64,000 nucleotides of DNA from Acidobacteriota bacterium (GTDB lineage Bacteria > Acidobacteriota > Blastocatellia > Pyrinomonadales > Pyrinomonadaceae): assembly GCA_016703965.1 (NCBI GenBank), contig JADJBB010000021.1, positions 1,488,001 to 1,552,000 of the forward strand. Reading direction: 5' to 3'. The stretch's first letter is position 1. Every line of letters begins with the position of its first letter. The notes beneath the pieces are model-generated. The model was given only the letters and a program-made list of their open reading frames with translations. It was not told the origin of the DNA and searched no databases. Shown piece after piece: positions 48,160 to 56,161 of the stretch. Position numbers and translations under genes: made by a program.

Positions 48160-50541
48160 TCACCTCTGTACCTGGTATTGCGACGATGTCGCGACTAAAT
48201 AAACTGCCTGCTGAACACGGCTCAGGATCTGTTGGGCCGTCGGCGTAGGCGAAAGAGTTATCGCATTAACAGCCGTCTGGATGGTGCTCTTGTTCTGTGC
48301 GGTCATTCTGCCATACAGCATGCGGCGATTGAGTTCGTCGAGCAATTGGCTGCTGGTCGTGTCAGCAGTCACAAGTGCCTGAAGGTCGGCAAGATCGAGC
48401 GACAAACCCGTTGGTGAGTTTGGCAATGCGACCGCGATCGGAACGGTCGTGCTGCCTAAGCCACCGGCCATGATCATACGGTTCATGAAATTTGCTCGCT
48501 GTATCGAGGTTCCGGTGTTCATGATGGCGAACTCCTGACCTATCAAAGTCGTTCCCGGAACTCCGTATCCCGGCGGGAAGTAGTTGAATACGGTCGGTGC
48601 CATGAATGGTATCTGAGCCATTCCGTTAAACTCACCGCGGCCCGTTATGTAGCCATCGAACTGTCCCGTACCAGCAGCACCGCGTGCGTTGAAGGCACGC
48701 AGGAAATTAGTCGCGTACGAGACCGGCTCACGAAGCTTGCCGTAGTTCGGGTCGGTCTTGAGGTCGCCGCGGGCTTCCGGGTCGAGCAGGATCGCTCTGA
48801 AAACGGCTTTCATATCGCCGCGAACGCCGGAGCCGTTGTTGTTGAACTTAGCAGCCACACGAGCGACATACGCCGGCGTCGGATCGCTGGTCACCAGATG
48901 CTGGATCAGTATCTTACTGACGAACGGGCCGACATTTGGATGATTGAAAATATTGTCGAGAGCGGTTTCGAGGGAAGCACTCGAGTAAACTTGAACACCA
49001 GCCAGAGCCTGAGCGTTGGTTGTTGGAGCAACAAGAGAACAATTTCCCGTCTGCGGGCATGTCAGTCCGCAGGCTCCGGCGCCGGTTGTGGGACACGCGG
49101 GAATGTTTGAGGTTGTTGAACCTTGATAGGTCAAGAGTGTTTTTGCTCCAATATCATGGCGATTACTTGCCCCCGTGGTAAGGGCAGGATTGACTATCAT
49201 CGGGTCAATGTAATTGACAACGCCTGCGAGAACTTCCGGTGTTCCCAGAGTTGGGCAGTTTGCACCAGGTGCGCTGCAGAAACTCCAACCCGTCAAGACT
49301 CTCGTCAGGTTATTTACCGTATCCTGCGTGTAGGTAGGGATCGGATTGTTCTGGGCATCAAGCTGCAGGGTGCCGTCCTGATTAAGCATAAAGAGCCCGA
49401 CCGTAAACAGCTGCATGATCTCGCGAGCATAGTTTTCGTTCGGAGCCGTTCGCGTGCTTTCCCTCATGCTGAGATAATCGCCCATCGTTGCGTTGAGCGT
49501 CATCTCTTTCATCAGGTTGCGGTAGTTGCCGAACGAGTTTCTGTTAATGATCTTCCACCATTCGACCATATGACGGCCTTGCTGAATGTCGTTGCCGGAT
49601 GTCACCCATATCTGAGAAAGGGCCCAGTTTGCGCGATGCTTGAGCTGATTATCGCCGTAGAGAGCTTCTCTCATGAACCATGTCTGCGGCTGATATTGAG
49701 TGTAGGTGTCACGAAAACAATTCGCCGGAGCGTCGTCCGCACCGCCGTCGCACAAGGCCGGAGCATTGACGGGCTGCAGAACATTGGTGGGAAAAGGATT
49801 TCCCGTCGACGGATATGGACCCGCGAATTGCTCGTTGATCCATGCTCGCAAACCAATGCGGCGGAGTTTGTTGTCGAGGGTCGTGTTCGGACCAAATGTG
49901 GCCTGTTGAGCAAAGCGGAACCGGTCACCCGCCCAGCGGTATGAGATATCGTTGACCGAATCGATGCGTGAAGCCGCCCGCTCGCCCTTTGTACCAAATG
50001 GTGTTGGGCGTGCTGAGGGATCTTCCTTGATATCGCCGCCGATGCGGCCGAAGCCGAGCCTGACCTGGTTGCTCGAAAGCCCGCGCCATGTCAGATAAAT
50101 GAGCAGGTCGCCGTCAGCGGCCGGTGCGTCCCAGAATCTGATCTCGTCTTTGAGGAGGATCGTGACGCGGTAAACGCCGCCCGTGCCTTCCATCGGTTCG
50201 ATGGCGAGGACAGGAAAACGGAATTGGTGCTGATTTCGGTCAATTGCATAAACGCGGAATGCGTTCGCACCTTCGTCGTCCATCAGGTCGAGGCTGGTGA
50301 CGAATAGTTCGACCTTATCTTCAGGGAGGAATGCCGGGCTCTTCGCTCTCGCGAGGTCGGCGGTTGTTCGAATGCTCCCCGGTTCCTGAGCCAGTGCACG
50401 GGTCGAATCGCTTTCGCTAAGTAATACCGGTGTTGGCGAATTCGGGTCGCCATCCTGGGCTGCGGCTGCCATCACGGCTGCCGAGACCAATGCCAGTGAA
50501 GTCAAAATTCGCAAAAATGTTCGCGATATTCGGCTAGTCAT
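48160..50541 (-). CDS. DUF1800 domain protein, exported
   Basis: About 793 residues, starting at ATG 50541 with AGGAGG 7 bases upstream; the frame opening at 50562 is longer but has no such site. A signal peptide (ILTSLALVSAAVMAAAAQ) is followed by a beta-rich segment of 150 residues and then DUF1800 proper: DRFRFAQQATFGPNTT, WFMREALYGDNQLKHRANWALSQIWV, NATMGDYLSMRESTR, NENYAREIMQLFTVGL and TRVLTGWSFC. A Cys-rich insertion (CPTTGAGACGLTCPQTGNC) interrupts the family core. Function unknown; it is paired with the DUF1501 gene 5 bases downstream. Confidence 0.9.
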   Translation of the reverse strand: MTSRISRTFLRILTSLALVSAAVMAAAAQDGDPNSPTPVLLSESDSTRALAQEPGSIRTTADLARAKSPAFLPEDKVELFVTSLDLMDDEGANAFRVYAIDRNQHQFRFPVLAIEPMEGTGGVYRVTILLKDEIRFWDAPAADGDLLIYLTWRGLSSNQVRLGFGRIGGDIKEDPSARPTPFGTKGERAASRIDSVNDISYRWAGDRFRFAQQATFGPNTTLDNKLRRIGLRAWINEQFAGPYPSTGNPFPTNVLQPVNAPALCDGGADDAPANCFRDTYTQYQPQTWFMREALYGDNQLKHRANWALSQIWVTSGNDIQQGRHMVEWWKIINRNSFGNYRNLMKEMTLNATMGDYLSMRESTRTAPNENYAREIMQLFTVGLFMLNQDGTLQLDAQNNPIPTYTQDTVNNLTRVLTGWSFCSAPGANCPTLGTPEVLAGVVNYIDPMIVNPALTTGASNRHDIGAKTLLTYQGSTTSNIPACPTTGAGACGLTCPQTGNCSLVAPTTNAQALAGVQVYSSASLETALDNIFNHPNVGPFVSKILIQHLVTSDPTPAYVARVAAKFNNNGSGVRGDMKAVFRAILLDPEARGDLKTDPNYGKLREPVSYATNFLRAFNARGAAGTGQFDGYITGRGEFNGMAQIPFMAPTVFNYFPPGYGVPGTTLIGQEFAIMNTGTSIQRANFMNRMIMAGGLGSTTVPIAVALPNSPTGLSLDLADLQALVTADTTSSQLLDELNRRMLYGRMTAQNKSTIQTAVNAITLSPTPTAQQILSRVQQAVYLVATSSQYQVQR

Positions 50542-50794
50542 ACGGTCCTCCTGAAGAAACAAACTGAACTGATCTACTGAAAAAAAAGATTGCCGAGTAC
50601 GCGGGAACTACACTCGTTAAATAATGTTTTACAAATATAAAATTACACCAATTTCGCGATAAAAACAAGTACTAAAATTTACCGCACAATAAGGTGCAAA
50701 ATGAATTACTGCTTACTTAGACGTACAATATACTGCGTTAGCCGAATAAATGTAAAGATATGTAAATCGGCTTATTCTGTACCAACTGCTAACT

Positions 50795-51724
50795 ATGCCA
50801 AATACAGTATTTATCGATACGCCGGAGAACTTCAGTTTTAGAGCGACGGTTTATAGCCATGGCTGGTGCGAACTGGCGCCATTCACATTGGACACCGAGA
50901 ACTGGCGGCTGAGCTATGTTTTTCGTGACGAAAAGATCGGAGCGGTCCCGGCAGTTATTTTCGAGGAAAAAAAGAAGATCCGGATCGATCTCGGCGGAAA
51001 TGGTTTTGACGAGCAACGAGTGCTTAGCGATGTCCGGCATTTGCTGAGACTGGATGACGATCTTGGAGGCTTTTATGATTCGATAGCCGGCCACGAACGC
51101 CTGAAATGGGTCGGCGACAGACGTGCCGGCCGGCTGCTGCGTTCGCCCACCGTTTTTGAGGATCTCGTAAAGACGATCTGCACCACCAACTGCTCCTGGG
51201 CGCTGACGAAGATCATGGTTGGGAATCTGGTCGAAAAACTCGGGGTAGCGGCCGGGTCAGAACCGGGAGCGATAGCGACTGGGTTCAGAACATTCCCAAC
51301 CGCCGAAGCTATGGCGTCGATGAATGAAGATTTCTACCGCAACGAAATGCGAGCCGGTTACCGAGCTCCTTATTTCGTCGAGCTCGCCGAATCCGTCGCT
51401 TCTGGCAAACTGGATCCTGAACAATGGCTAACCAGTGGCCTCCCGACGGCTGACCTGAAGAAAGAAATGAAAAAGGTCAAGGGCGTTGGGGATTACGCGG
51501 CCGAAAACCTGCTTAAACAAGTAGGCCGCTACGACGGCCTCGCCCTGGATTCCTGGCTCCGCTCGCAGTTCTATAAAAATCACAATGGCGAAAAGAAATG
51601 CGACGACAAAAAGATCGAAAAACACTATGAAAGATTCGGTGAGTGGCGTGGCCTCGTTATTTGGTGTGATATGACCGAGAAGTGGATAACGGAGGATGCG
51701 GCCGCGTCAGATACGGCTGAGTAA
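50795..51724 (+). CDS. HhH-GPD DNA glycosylase (3-methyladenine/8-oxoguanine type)
   Basis: The 309-residue protein has an N-terminal beta region like AlkA/OGG1 and a helix-hairpin-helix GPD core: PTVFEDLVKTICTTNCSW, then KKVKGVGDYAAENLLKQVGRY and the catalytic-Asp segment LALDSWLR. No C-terminal Fe-S cysteine cluster is present, so it is not of the EndoIII/MutY kind. It should excise damaged bases in base-excision repair; substrate choice cannot be read. A weak hairpin (AAGCCT/AGGCTT, 51723-51738) overlaps its stop. The 230 bases upstream are AT-rich and shared with the divergent DUF1800 promoter. Confidence 0.82.
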   Translation: MPNTVFIDTPENFSFRATVYSHGWCELAPFTLDTENWRLSYVFRDEKIGAVPAVIFEEKKKIRIDLGGNGFDEQRVLSDVRHLLRLDDDLGGFYDSIAGHERLKWVGDRRAGRLLRSPTVFEDLVKTICTTNCSWALTKIMVGNLVEKLGVAAGSEPGAIATGFRTFPTAEAMASMNEDFYRNEMRAGYRAPYFVELAESVASGKLDPEQWLTSGLPTADLKKEMKKVKGVGDYAAENLLKQVGRYDGLALDSWLRSQFYKNHNGEKKCDDKKIEKHYERFGEWRGLVIWCDMTEKWITEDAAASDTAE

Positions 51725-52010
51725 GCCTGCGGAGGCTTTGCAATTCTCTGGGCGTGGATCGGATCTAGCCGGAAGATCTTAAGCCGTGGCAGAACCGAAC
51801 TGGTTGCCTTTCCGCTGACCTGCTGCGTTAATCTTCTTCCGCCTGCTTGAGCGATCGCTTACAACTTAGAACAAAACGCCAGCATCAACGTAATAATGAG
51901 CAGGCTCGTGAGCGGGGCTGCTTATTGTGTTTGTGAGGCCAGACGAAATTCACGCGAACGGTTTTTTGTAGTATTATGTTGCAAAACTCGAAGCGGATGA
52001 GGCAAAAGCG

Positions 52011-53708
52011 ATGATCGAGACCGGAACAGTACTGCAGCAGCGATATAAGATCGACAAACAGATCGGCCAGGGCGGAATGGGTGCGGTCTATGTTGCGACT
52101 GATCAGCGGTTTGGCAGCACGGTTGCCATCAAAGAAACGCTTTGCATGGACGACAATTTCCGCAAGGCGATCGAACGCGAAGCTCGTCTGCTCAACAGTC
52201 TCAAACATTCTGCACTGCCAAAAGTTACAGATCACTTTGAAGAAAACGGGATCATGTTCCTCGTGATGGAATACATTCCGGGAGAGGATCTATGCTGCGT
52301 GCTCGATGAACGAGGGAAACCCTTTCCGGTAGATGAGATGGTCAAATGGGGCGATCAATTGCTCGACGCTCTCGATTTTCTTCATAATCAGGAAGTCCCG
52401 GTCATTCACCGCGATATCAAACCCCAAAACCTGAAGCTCACTCCGCAGGGGCAGGTCATTCTGCTGGATTTTGGCCTCGCGAAAGGCAATCCGTCGGATG
52501 TGAGCCACCAGACGGCGGCTAAGAGCATATTTGGATATTCACGGAGCTACGCCTCGCTCGAGCAGATCCAGGGAACCGGGACAGATCCGCGAAGCGACCT
52601 GTATTCGCTTGCTGCGACGCTATATCACTTGTTGACAGGCGTTGCTCCCGAGGACGCTTTGACACGGGCGATGAGCGTTTTGAGTCAGAAGCCTGATCCG
52701 CTTGCACCGGCGAGTTCGTTAAATCCTGCGGTTCCGAGAGGTATTGCGGGTGTTTTGCAGAAGGCGATGGATCTAAACGCCAGCGAACGTCCCGCGTCCG
52801 CCGCAGAGATGCGGCAAATGCTTCGCGAGAGTGAAGATTATGCCTATCTTGCGGAGCCAGCGACATTTATCGACCGCAATTTGGATCCAAAGGTCTTTGC
52901 CCAGCCGACGCAATTGATGCCTGAGGGCACGAAGCCAATATTTAGCGATCCAAATGCGAAGACTGAAGTCCTGCCGGGTTATGGTTCGCAGGTTACTTCG
53001 GTTCGAGGTGGTGATCCGGAGGCGAAAACAAATCTGGCCGCCGCTCCGCTGACTTCGGTTCCGCCAGCGAAAGGCCGTGGGCTGGGCGTTGCGGCGGGAG
53101 CTCTGATGATGCTGCTTGTCGGTGTCGTGGTCGCGGGCGGCCTTTATCTGGTCAAACCGTCGGTCTTCGGTATTAATGGAGACAGCGGAAAAACGGCTGA
53201 TACCGGAACAACCGTTCCCGTCACGGCGGGTTCGAGCGTTAGTTCGAATTCGAGTACAGCTTCGGCAAATGCGACTTCCACGCAGAATATCCCAGAGGGC
53301 GAGGCAAATACCGCCAAGGTGCTGACGGAAGACGTTCGGCCCGCGGTACCGGAGAAACCGGCTGAAACAACGAAAAACGTAACTAAACCGACCGGCTCGT
53401 CGAAGGCAAGCAATACGAACGACCCAAATGAAACCGTGATGGATGTCCAGATCGATGATCCGGATATACCGCGCGGCGGTGTCGTGTTAACTGATCGCGA
53501 CTCTAACGGTAAGATCACCACGCTGCGCGTCAATCCGATCGGGCCGCCGAATGCACAGCGTCCTCCACCGACTGATGGCCCATACCCGTTTTTGCCCCCG
53601 AATTTTGACATGCGCAAGTTAACGCCCGCGCAGCGGCAGAAACTGCAGCGCGCCCTGCGAAATAATCCAGAGCTTCGACCGCCGGCTTCGCCAAAACCTG
53701 AGAATTAG
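52011..53708 (+). CDS. Transmembrane serine/threonine protein kinase, PknB-like
   Basis: In the 565-residue protein the N-terminal Hanks-type kinase shows GQGGMGAVYVATD, VAIKE, HRDIKPQNLKL and LLDFGLAKG. A proline/threonine linker and one membrane helix (GLGVAAGALMMLLVGVVVAGGLYLV) come next. The extracytoplasmic part of about 170 residues is Thr/Ser/Ala-rich and ends in a short proline-rich stretch (PPPTDGPYPFLPPNFDMRKL). GAGG precedes the ATG at 52011. The gene converges on plsC with a 4-base overlap of coding ends. No sigma factor is adjacent, unlike the two other kinases here. Confidence 0.88.
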   Translation: MIETGTVLQQRYKIDKQIGQGGMGAVYVATDQRFGSTVAIKETLCMDDNFRKAIEREARLLNSLKHSALPKVTDHFEENGIMFLVMEYIPGEDLCCVLDERGKPFPVDEMVKWGDQLLDALDFLHNQEVPVIHRDIKPQNLKLTPQGQVILLDFGLAKGNPSDVSHQTAAKSIFGYSRSYASLEQIQGTGTDPRSDLYSLAATLYHLLTGVAPEDALTRAMSVLSQKPDPLAPASSLNPAVPRGIAGVLQKAMDLNASERPASAAEMRQMLRESEDYAYLAEPATFIDRNLDPKVFAQPTQLMPEGTKPIFSDPNAKTEVLPGYGSQVTSVRGGDPEAKTNLAAAPLTSVPPAKGRGLGVAAGALMMLLVGVVVAGGLYLVKPSVFGINGDSGKTADTGTTVPVTAGSSVSSNSSTASANATSTQNIPEGEANTAKVLTEDVRPAVPEKPAETTKNVTKPTGSSKASNTNDPNETVMDVQIDDPDIPRGGVVLTDRDSNGKITTLRVNPIGPPNAQRPPPTDGPYPFLPPNFDMRKLTPAQRQKLQRALRNNPELRPPASPKPEN

Positions 53709-54367
53709 TCTGCGTTTGCAGCGTCATTTTCGATAACCGATCTGATCTTCGCAGTCCAAAACTCGAGGTTTTCTCGATGGTTGAGTGAACTATCTTCGAC
53801 GACATCAACCAACGGATGATACTTGACAGTTACTCGCCTGAAAAGGCGAGGGTATTTTTGTTTTTGCGGCCAGATGCGATTAGCTCCACTGATCGTTACC
53901 GGCAGAACAGGAACGTTGGCATCGAGAGCGATCCGGACGGCACCGGTCTTGAACTCCATCATTTCGCCGTCTGCAAATTCTCGTGCTCCTTCGGGAAAGA
54001 TGGTCAGGATCGCCCCGTCGCGCAGCGATCTGACAGCTTCTTTCATTGCCGTGACCGCAAATCTTGGATCGGACAAAACAGGGAAAGCCCCGATGTATCT
54101 GATCAGCGGGCCGACGATTCGCCATTCGAATGCAGGAGCGAACGCCATATACCTGATACGCCTCCGCATCGGCAGGCAGACCCAAACCGGATCAATGTAA
54201 GTTTGATGGTTGGAGACGACCAGAAATGGGGGCGAATCATTCGGCGGGATGTTTTTAACACCCTCGTAGCGAAGAAGCCACAGGATCTTGCTGATCGTAT
54301 AACCGATCAGACGCAGGAGATCCATCACCAGGAGGGAAGGGTATTTGAACGATGCCGTATCTTTCAC
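53705..54367 (-). CDS. plsC: 1-acyl-sn-glycerol-3-phosphate acyltransferase family protein
   Basis: The 220-residue acyltransferase has the NHx4D motif (Asn53-His54...Asp59 in SNHQTYID) and the substrate-binding FPEGAR at 124-129, with PVLPVTISGA after it. It transfers an acyl chain to lysophosphatidate, or a related acceptor, at the inner membrane. The start is GTG 54367; ATG 54325 is possible but leaves less of the N-terminal membrane helix. It lies 9 bases after the PilZ-like gene stop, so it is likely co-transcribed with it. Confidence 0.85.
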   Translation of the reverse strand: MKDTASFKYPSLLVMDLLRLIGYTISKILWLLRYEGVKNIPPNDSPPFLVVSNHQTYIDPVWVCLPMRRRIRYMAFAPAFEWRIVGPLIRYIGAFPVLSDPRFAVTAMKEAVRSLRDGAILTIFPEGAREFADGEMMEFKTGAVRIALDANVPVLPVTISGANRIWPQKQKYPRLFRRVTVKYHPLVDVVEDSSLNHRENLEFWTAKIRSVIENDAANAD

Positions 54368-54376
54368 GCAGTCAGA

Positions 54377-55147
54377 TCAGGACATCTGTGCGGTTCGCGA
54401 AGCAATGACCTTCTCAACCGGAAGTTCGACATCGACGAATTGAAGATGAAGCGTTGGGCTTTCATTTGAAGGAACCTTGCGGTTGCGAACTATTGCGACA
54501 GCATAGAAATCGATCTCTTTGCACGCGAACTTGACCTTATCACCGACCCCTGCGGCAAGGGAGCAGGGTACTGACACCCCTCCGGCCGCAATATTCTGCG
54601 TATATGTCTCTTCACGGGCGACCGGTTGTTCTGCACGTTGCAGCAATGAGATCGTGACCGGCAGCGAGATCCAGTATCTTGGCTGTTTGCGGTTCTTAAA
54701 TTGAGATTCGGCCTCGGTTATTTCCCACAGGCCGTCTTTTTTCATACCGCTAATGCGATAGCTTTGCGTGGGGTTCGCCTTGAAACTGTCAGGAATATTT
54801 TTCCCGACGAATCCTACCCCAACATGGTATACGGCCTTGCCATCTACCATTCCTTGATTGCAATACTGCACCAGGCCGAGTACAGGGTAAAGTTCCTTGT
54901 CCTCGTCATACGCACGCAGTTCAGGGGCGAGCGGCATAACCAAGGTGATAAGCCGTCCGACGATCACTGGACGCGGCAGGCTGAACCCGGCTCCGTTACG
55001 CGAAACAGTGGTTACCTTCGTAACTTCCTTCCATGTTTCAGTGTCACTTTCTTTGACCTGAACGATTGTTCGTAACTCTGAGTCTGCTCTATCCACCCGA
55101 CGATTCTCCGGCGCAGTTGTTGTACTAGAACTAATATCTGAAGACAT
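54377..55147 (-). CDS. PilZ-like domain protein (c-di-GMP effector candidate)
   Basis: The 256-residue protein appears to hold two beta-barrel units. The C-terminal one starts RKQPRYWISLPVTISL and contains TQNIAAGGVSV, matching the RxxxR and (D/N)xSxxG motifs of PilZ with Ala for Ser. The N-terminal unit has VSRNGAGFSLP. PilZ domains bind cyclic di-GMP and control motility or envelope functions. It is paralogous to the next gene upstream, 41 bases away, and probably in one transcript with plsC. No cyclase or phosphodiesterase lies in the window. Confidence 0.7.
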   Translation of the reverse strand: MSSDISSSTTTAPENRRVDRADSELRTIVQVKESDTETWKEVTKVTTVSRNGAGFSLPRPVIVGRLITLVMPLAPELRAYDEDKELYPVLGLVQYCNQGMVDGKAVYHVGVGFVGKNIPDSFKANPTQSYRISGMKKDGLWEITEAESQFKNRKQPRYWISLPVTISLLQRAEQPVAREETYTQNIAAGGVSVPCSLAAGVGDKVKFACKEIDFYAVAIVRNRKVPSNESPTLHLQFVDVELPVEKVIASRTAQMS

Positions 55148-55188
55148 AAAATGAGAGAGAGTTGTGGCGGGCGGAGAGCAAAATAAAC

Positions 55189-55995
55189 CTAGCTGATACC
55201 CTCAAGAGGGAATAGACGGTCGATGAACTCCAGATGCAGCCGCGTAATGCCATCCTGACCGACGCGGGAAGCACGCACCACCGATAGTATTGTAACATTA
55301 AATCGGTCGCTGGAGACACGCAAAAAAGTACCTGCATCCGCTTTCATTGAAGTAAAAACAGCGGCTCCACCCAGACTGATGTTCTCGGTGACGGTTGTTT
55401 CGGATTCCAATATATTTCCCAGAGCATCGACGCGGTCTATTTTCAGACTCTCGGGTATGTGAAAGCGGGTCTGTTTTCGGATATCAGTCGGAAGGCTGCT
55501 GTCATCGGCAAGGAGATCGGCCGGGCCGACATGCCAGAAGCCCTGGCCATTGTCTTCGCGGTGGAAGATGTCGAAAAGCTGCGCGGGGTTATGCAAATAG
55601 CTATCGGGAGGTGTTTTGCCGATAAAGCCGACCCCGACGGAATATTCCGGTTTGTCGATGGTGCGGCCAACTGATATACATCGGCGAACAACAGCCCAGA
55701 TCCGGTATTGCGGTTCGGTGAAATCAAATGAGCGAAGCTGTCTCGGCATAGGTAGCGTTAGTACCGCCAAGCGGCCACGCTTTAACGGACGCTTTAGGAC
55801 GAAGCCCGCTCCAAAAGCTGAAACATCACTCAGACGCGTGATCTCGTTCCAACTCGTCTCGGCGTCGATCTTAGACTCGACCCGAACTGGCAGAGGCAGC
55901 GAAATTCGCTGGATCCGACGGTTCTCCTTAACGACCGTCGGTTTAGGAGCGACGGGTGTTATGGAGCGTGTCTGTTCGGGCGTTGCGGTAAGCAT
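55189..55995 (-). CDS. PilZ-like domain protein, paralog of the downstream gene
   Basis: The 268-residue product has the same two-unit plan. N-terminal ENRRIQRISLPLPVRVE and DVSAFGAGFVLKRP carry an RRxxR-like start and a DxSxxG match; the C-terminal unit has RKQTRFHIPESLKI and TENISLGGAAVF. The shared middle (VGVGFIGKTPPDSY against VGVGFVGKNIPDSF) shows the two genes arose by tandem duplication. The motif is better preserved here than in the neighbour. It is transcribed away from gyrA. Confidence 0.7.
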   Translation of the reverse strand: MLTATPEQTRSITPVAPKPTVVKENRRIQRISLPLPVRVESKIDAETSWNEITRLSDVSAFGAGFVLKRPLKRGRLAVLTLPMPRQLRSFDFTEPQYRIWAVVRRCISVGRTIDKPEYSVGVGFIGKTPPDSYLHNPAQLFDIFHREDNGQGFWHVGPADLLADDSSLPTDIRKQTRFHIPESLKIDRVDALGNILESETTVTENISLGGAAVFTSMKADAGTFLRVSSDRFNVTILSVVRASRVGQDGITRLHLEFIDRLFPLEGIS

Positions 55996-56047
55996 CTTTA
56001 ATGACAGAATAAGCTTAAATACACGGCTAAGTGGGAATATCGACAGG

Positions 56048-56076
56048 TTGCTAACCAGGCTCTTTGCCTGTAAAAT
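56048..56076 (+). promoter_or_regulatory. Probable gyrA promoter
   Basis: TTGCTA, a 17-base spacer and TAAAAT lie about 85 bases before the gyrA ATG. Confidence 0.45.
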
Positions 56077-56161
56077 ATAGAAATAGTTAAGCAGCGCACT
56101 ATTCCAGAAATTGGAAATTCACGCCCTGGCACTGATCCACAAAAAGCGGAACGAAATATAA

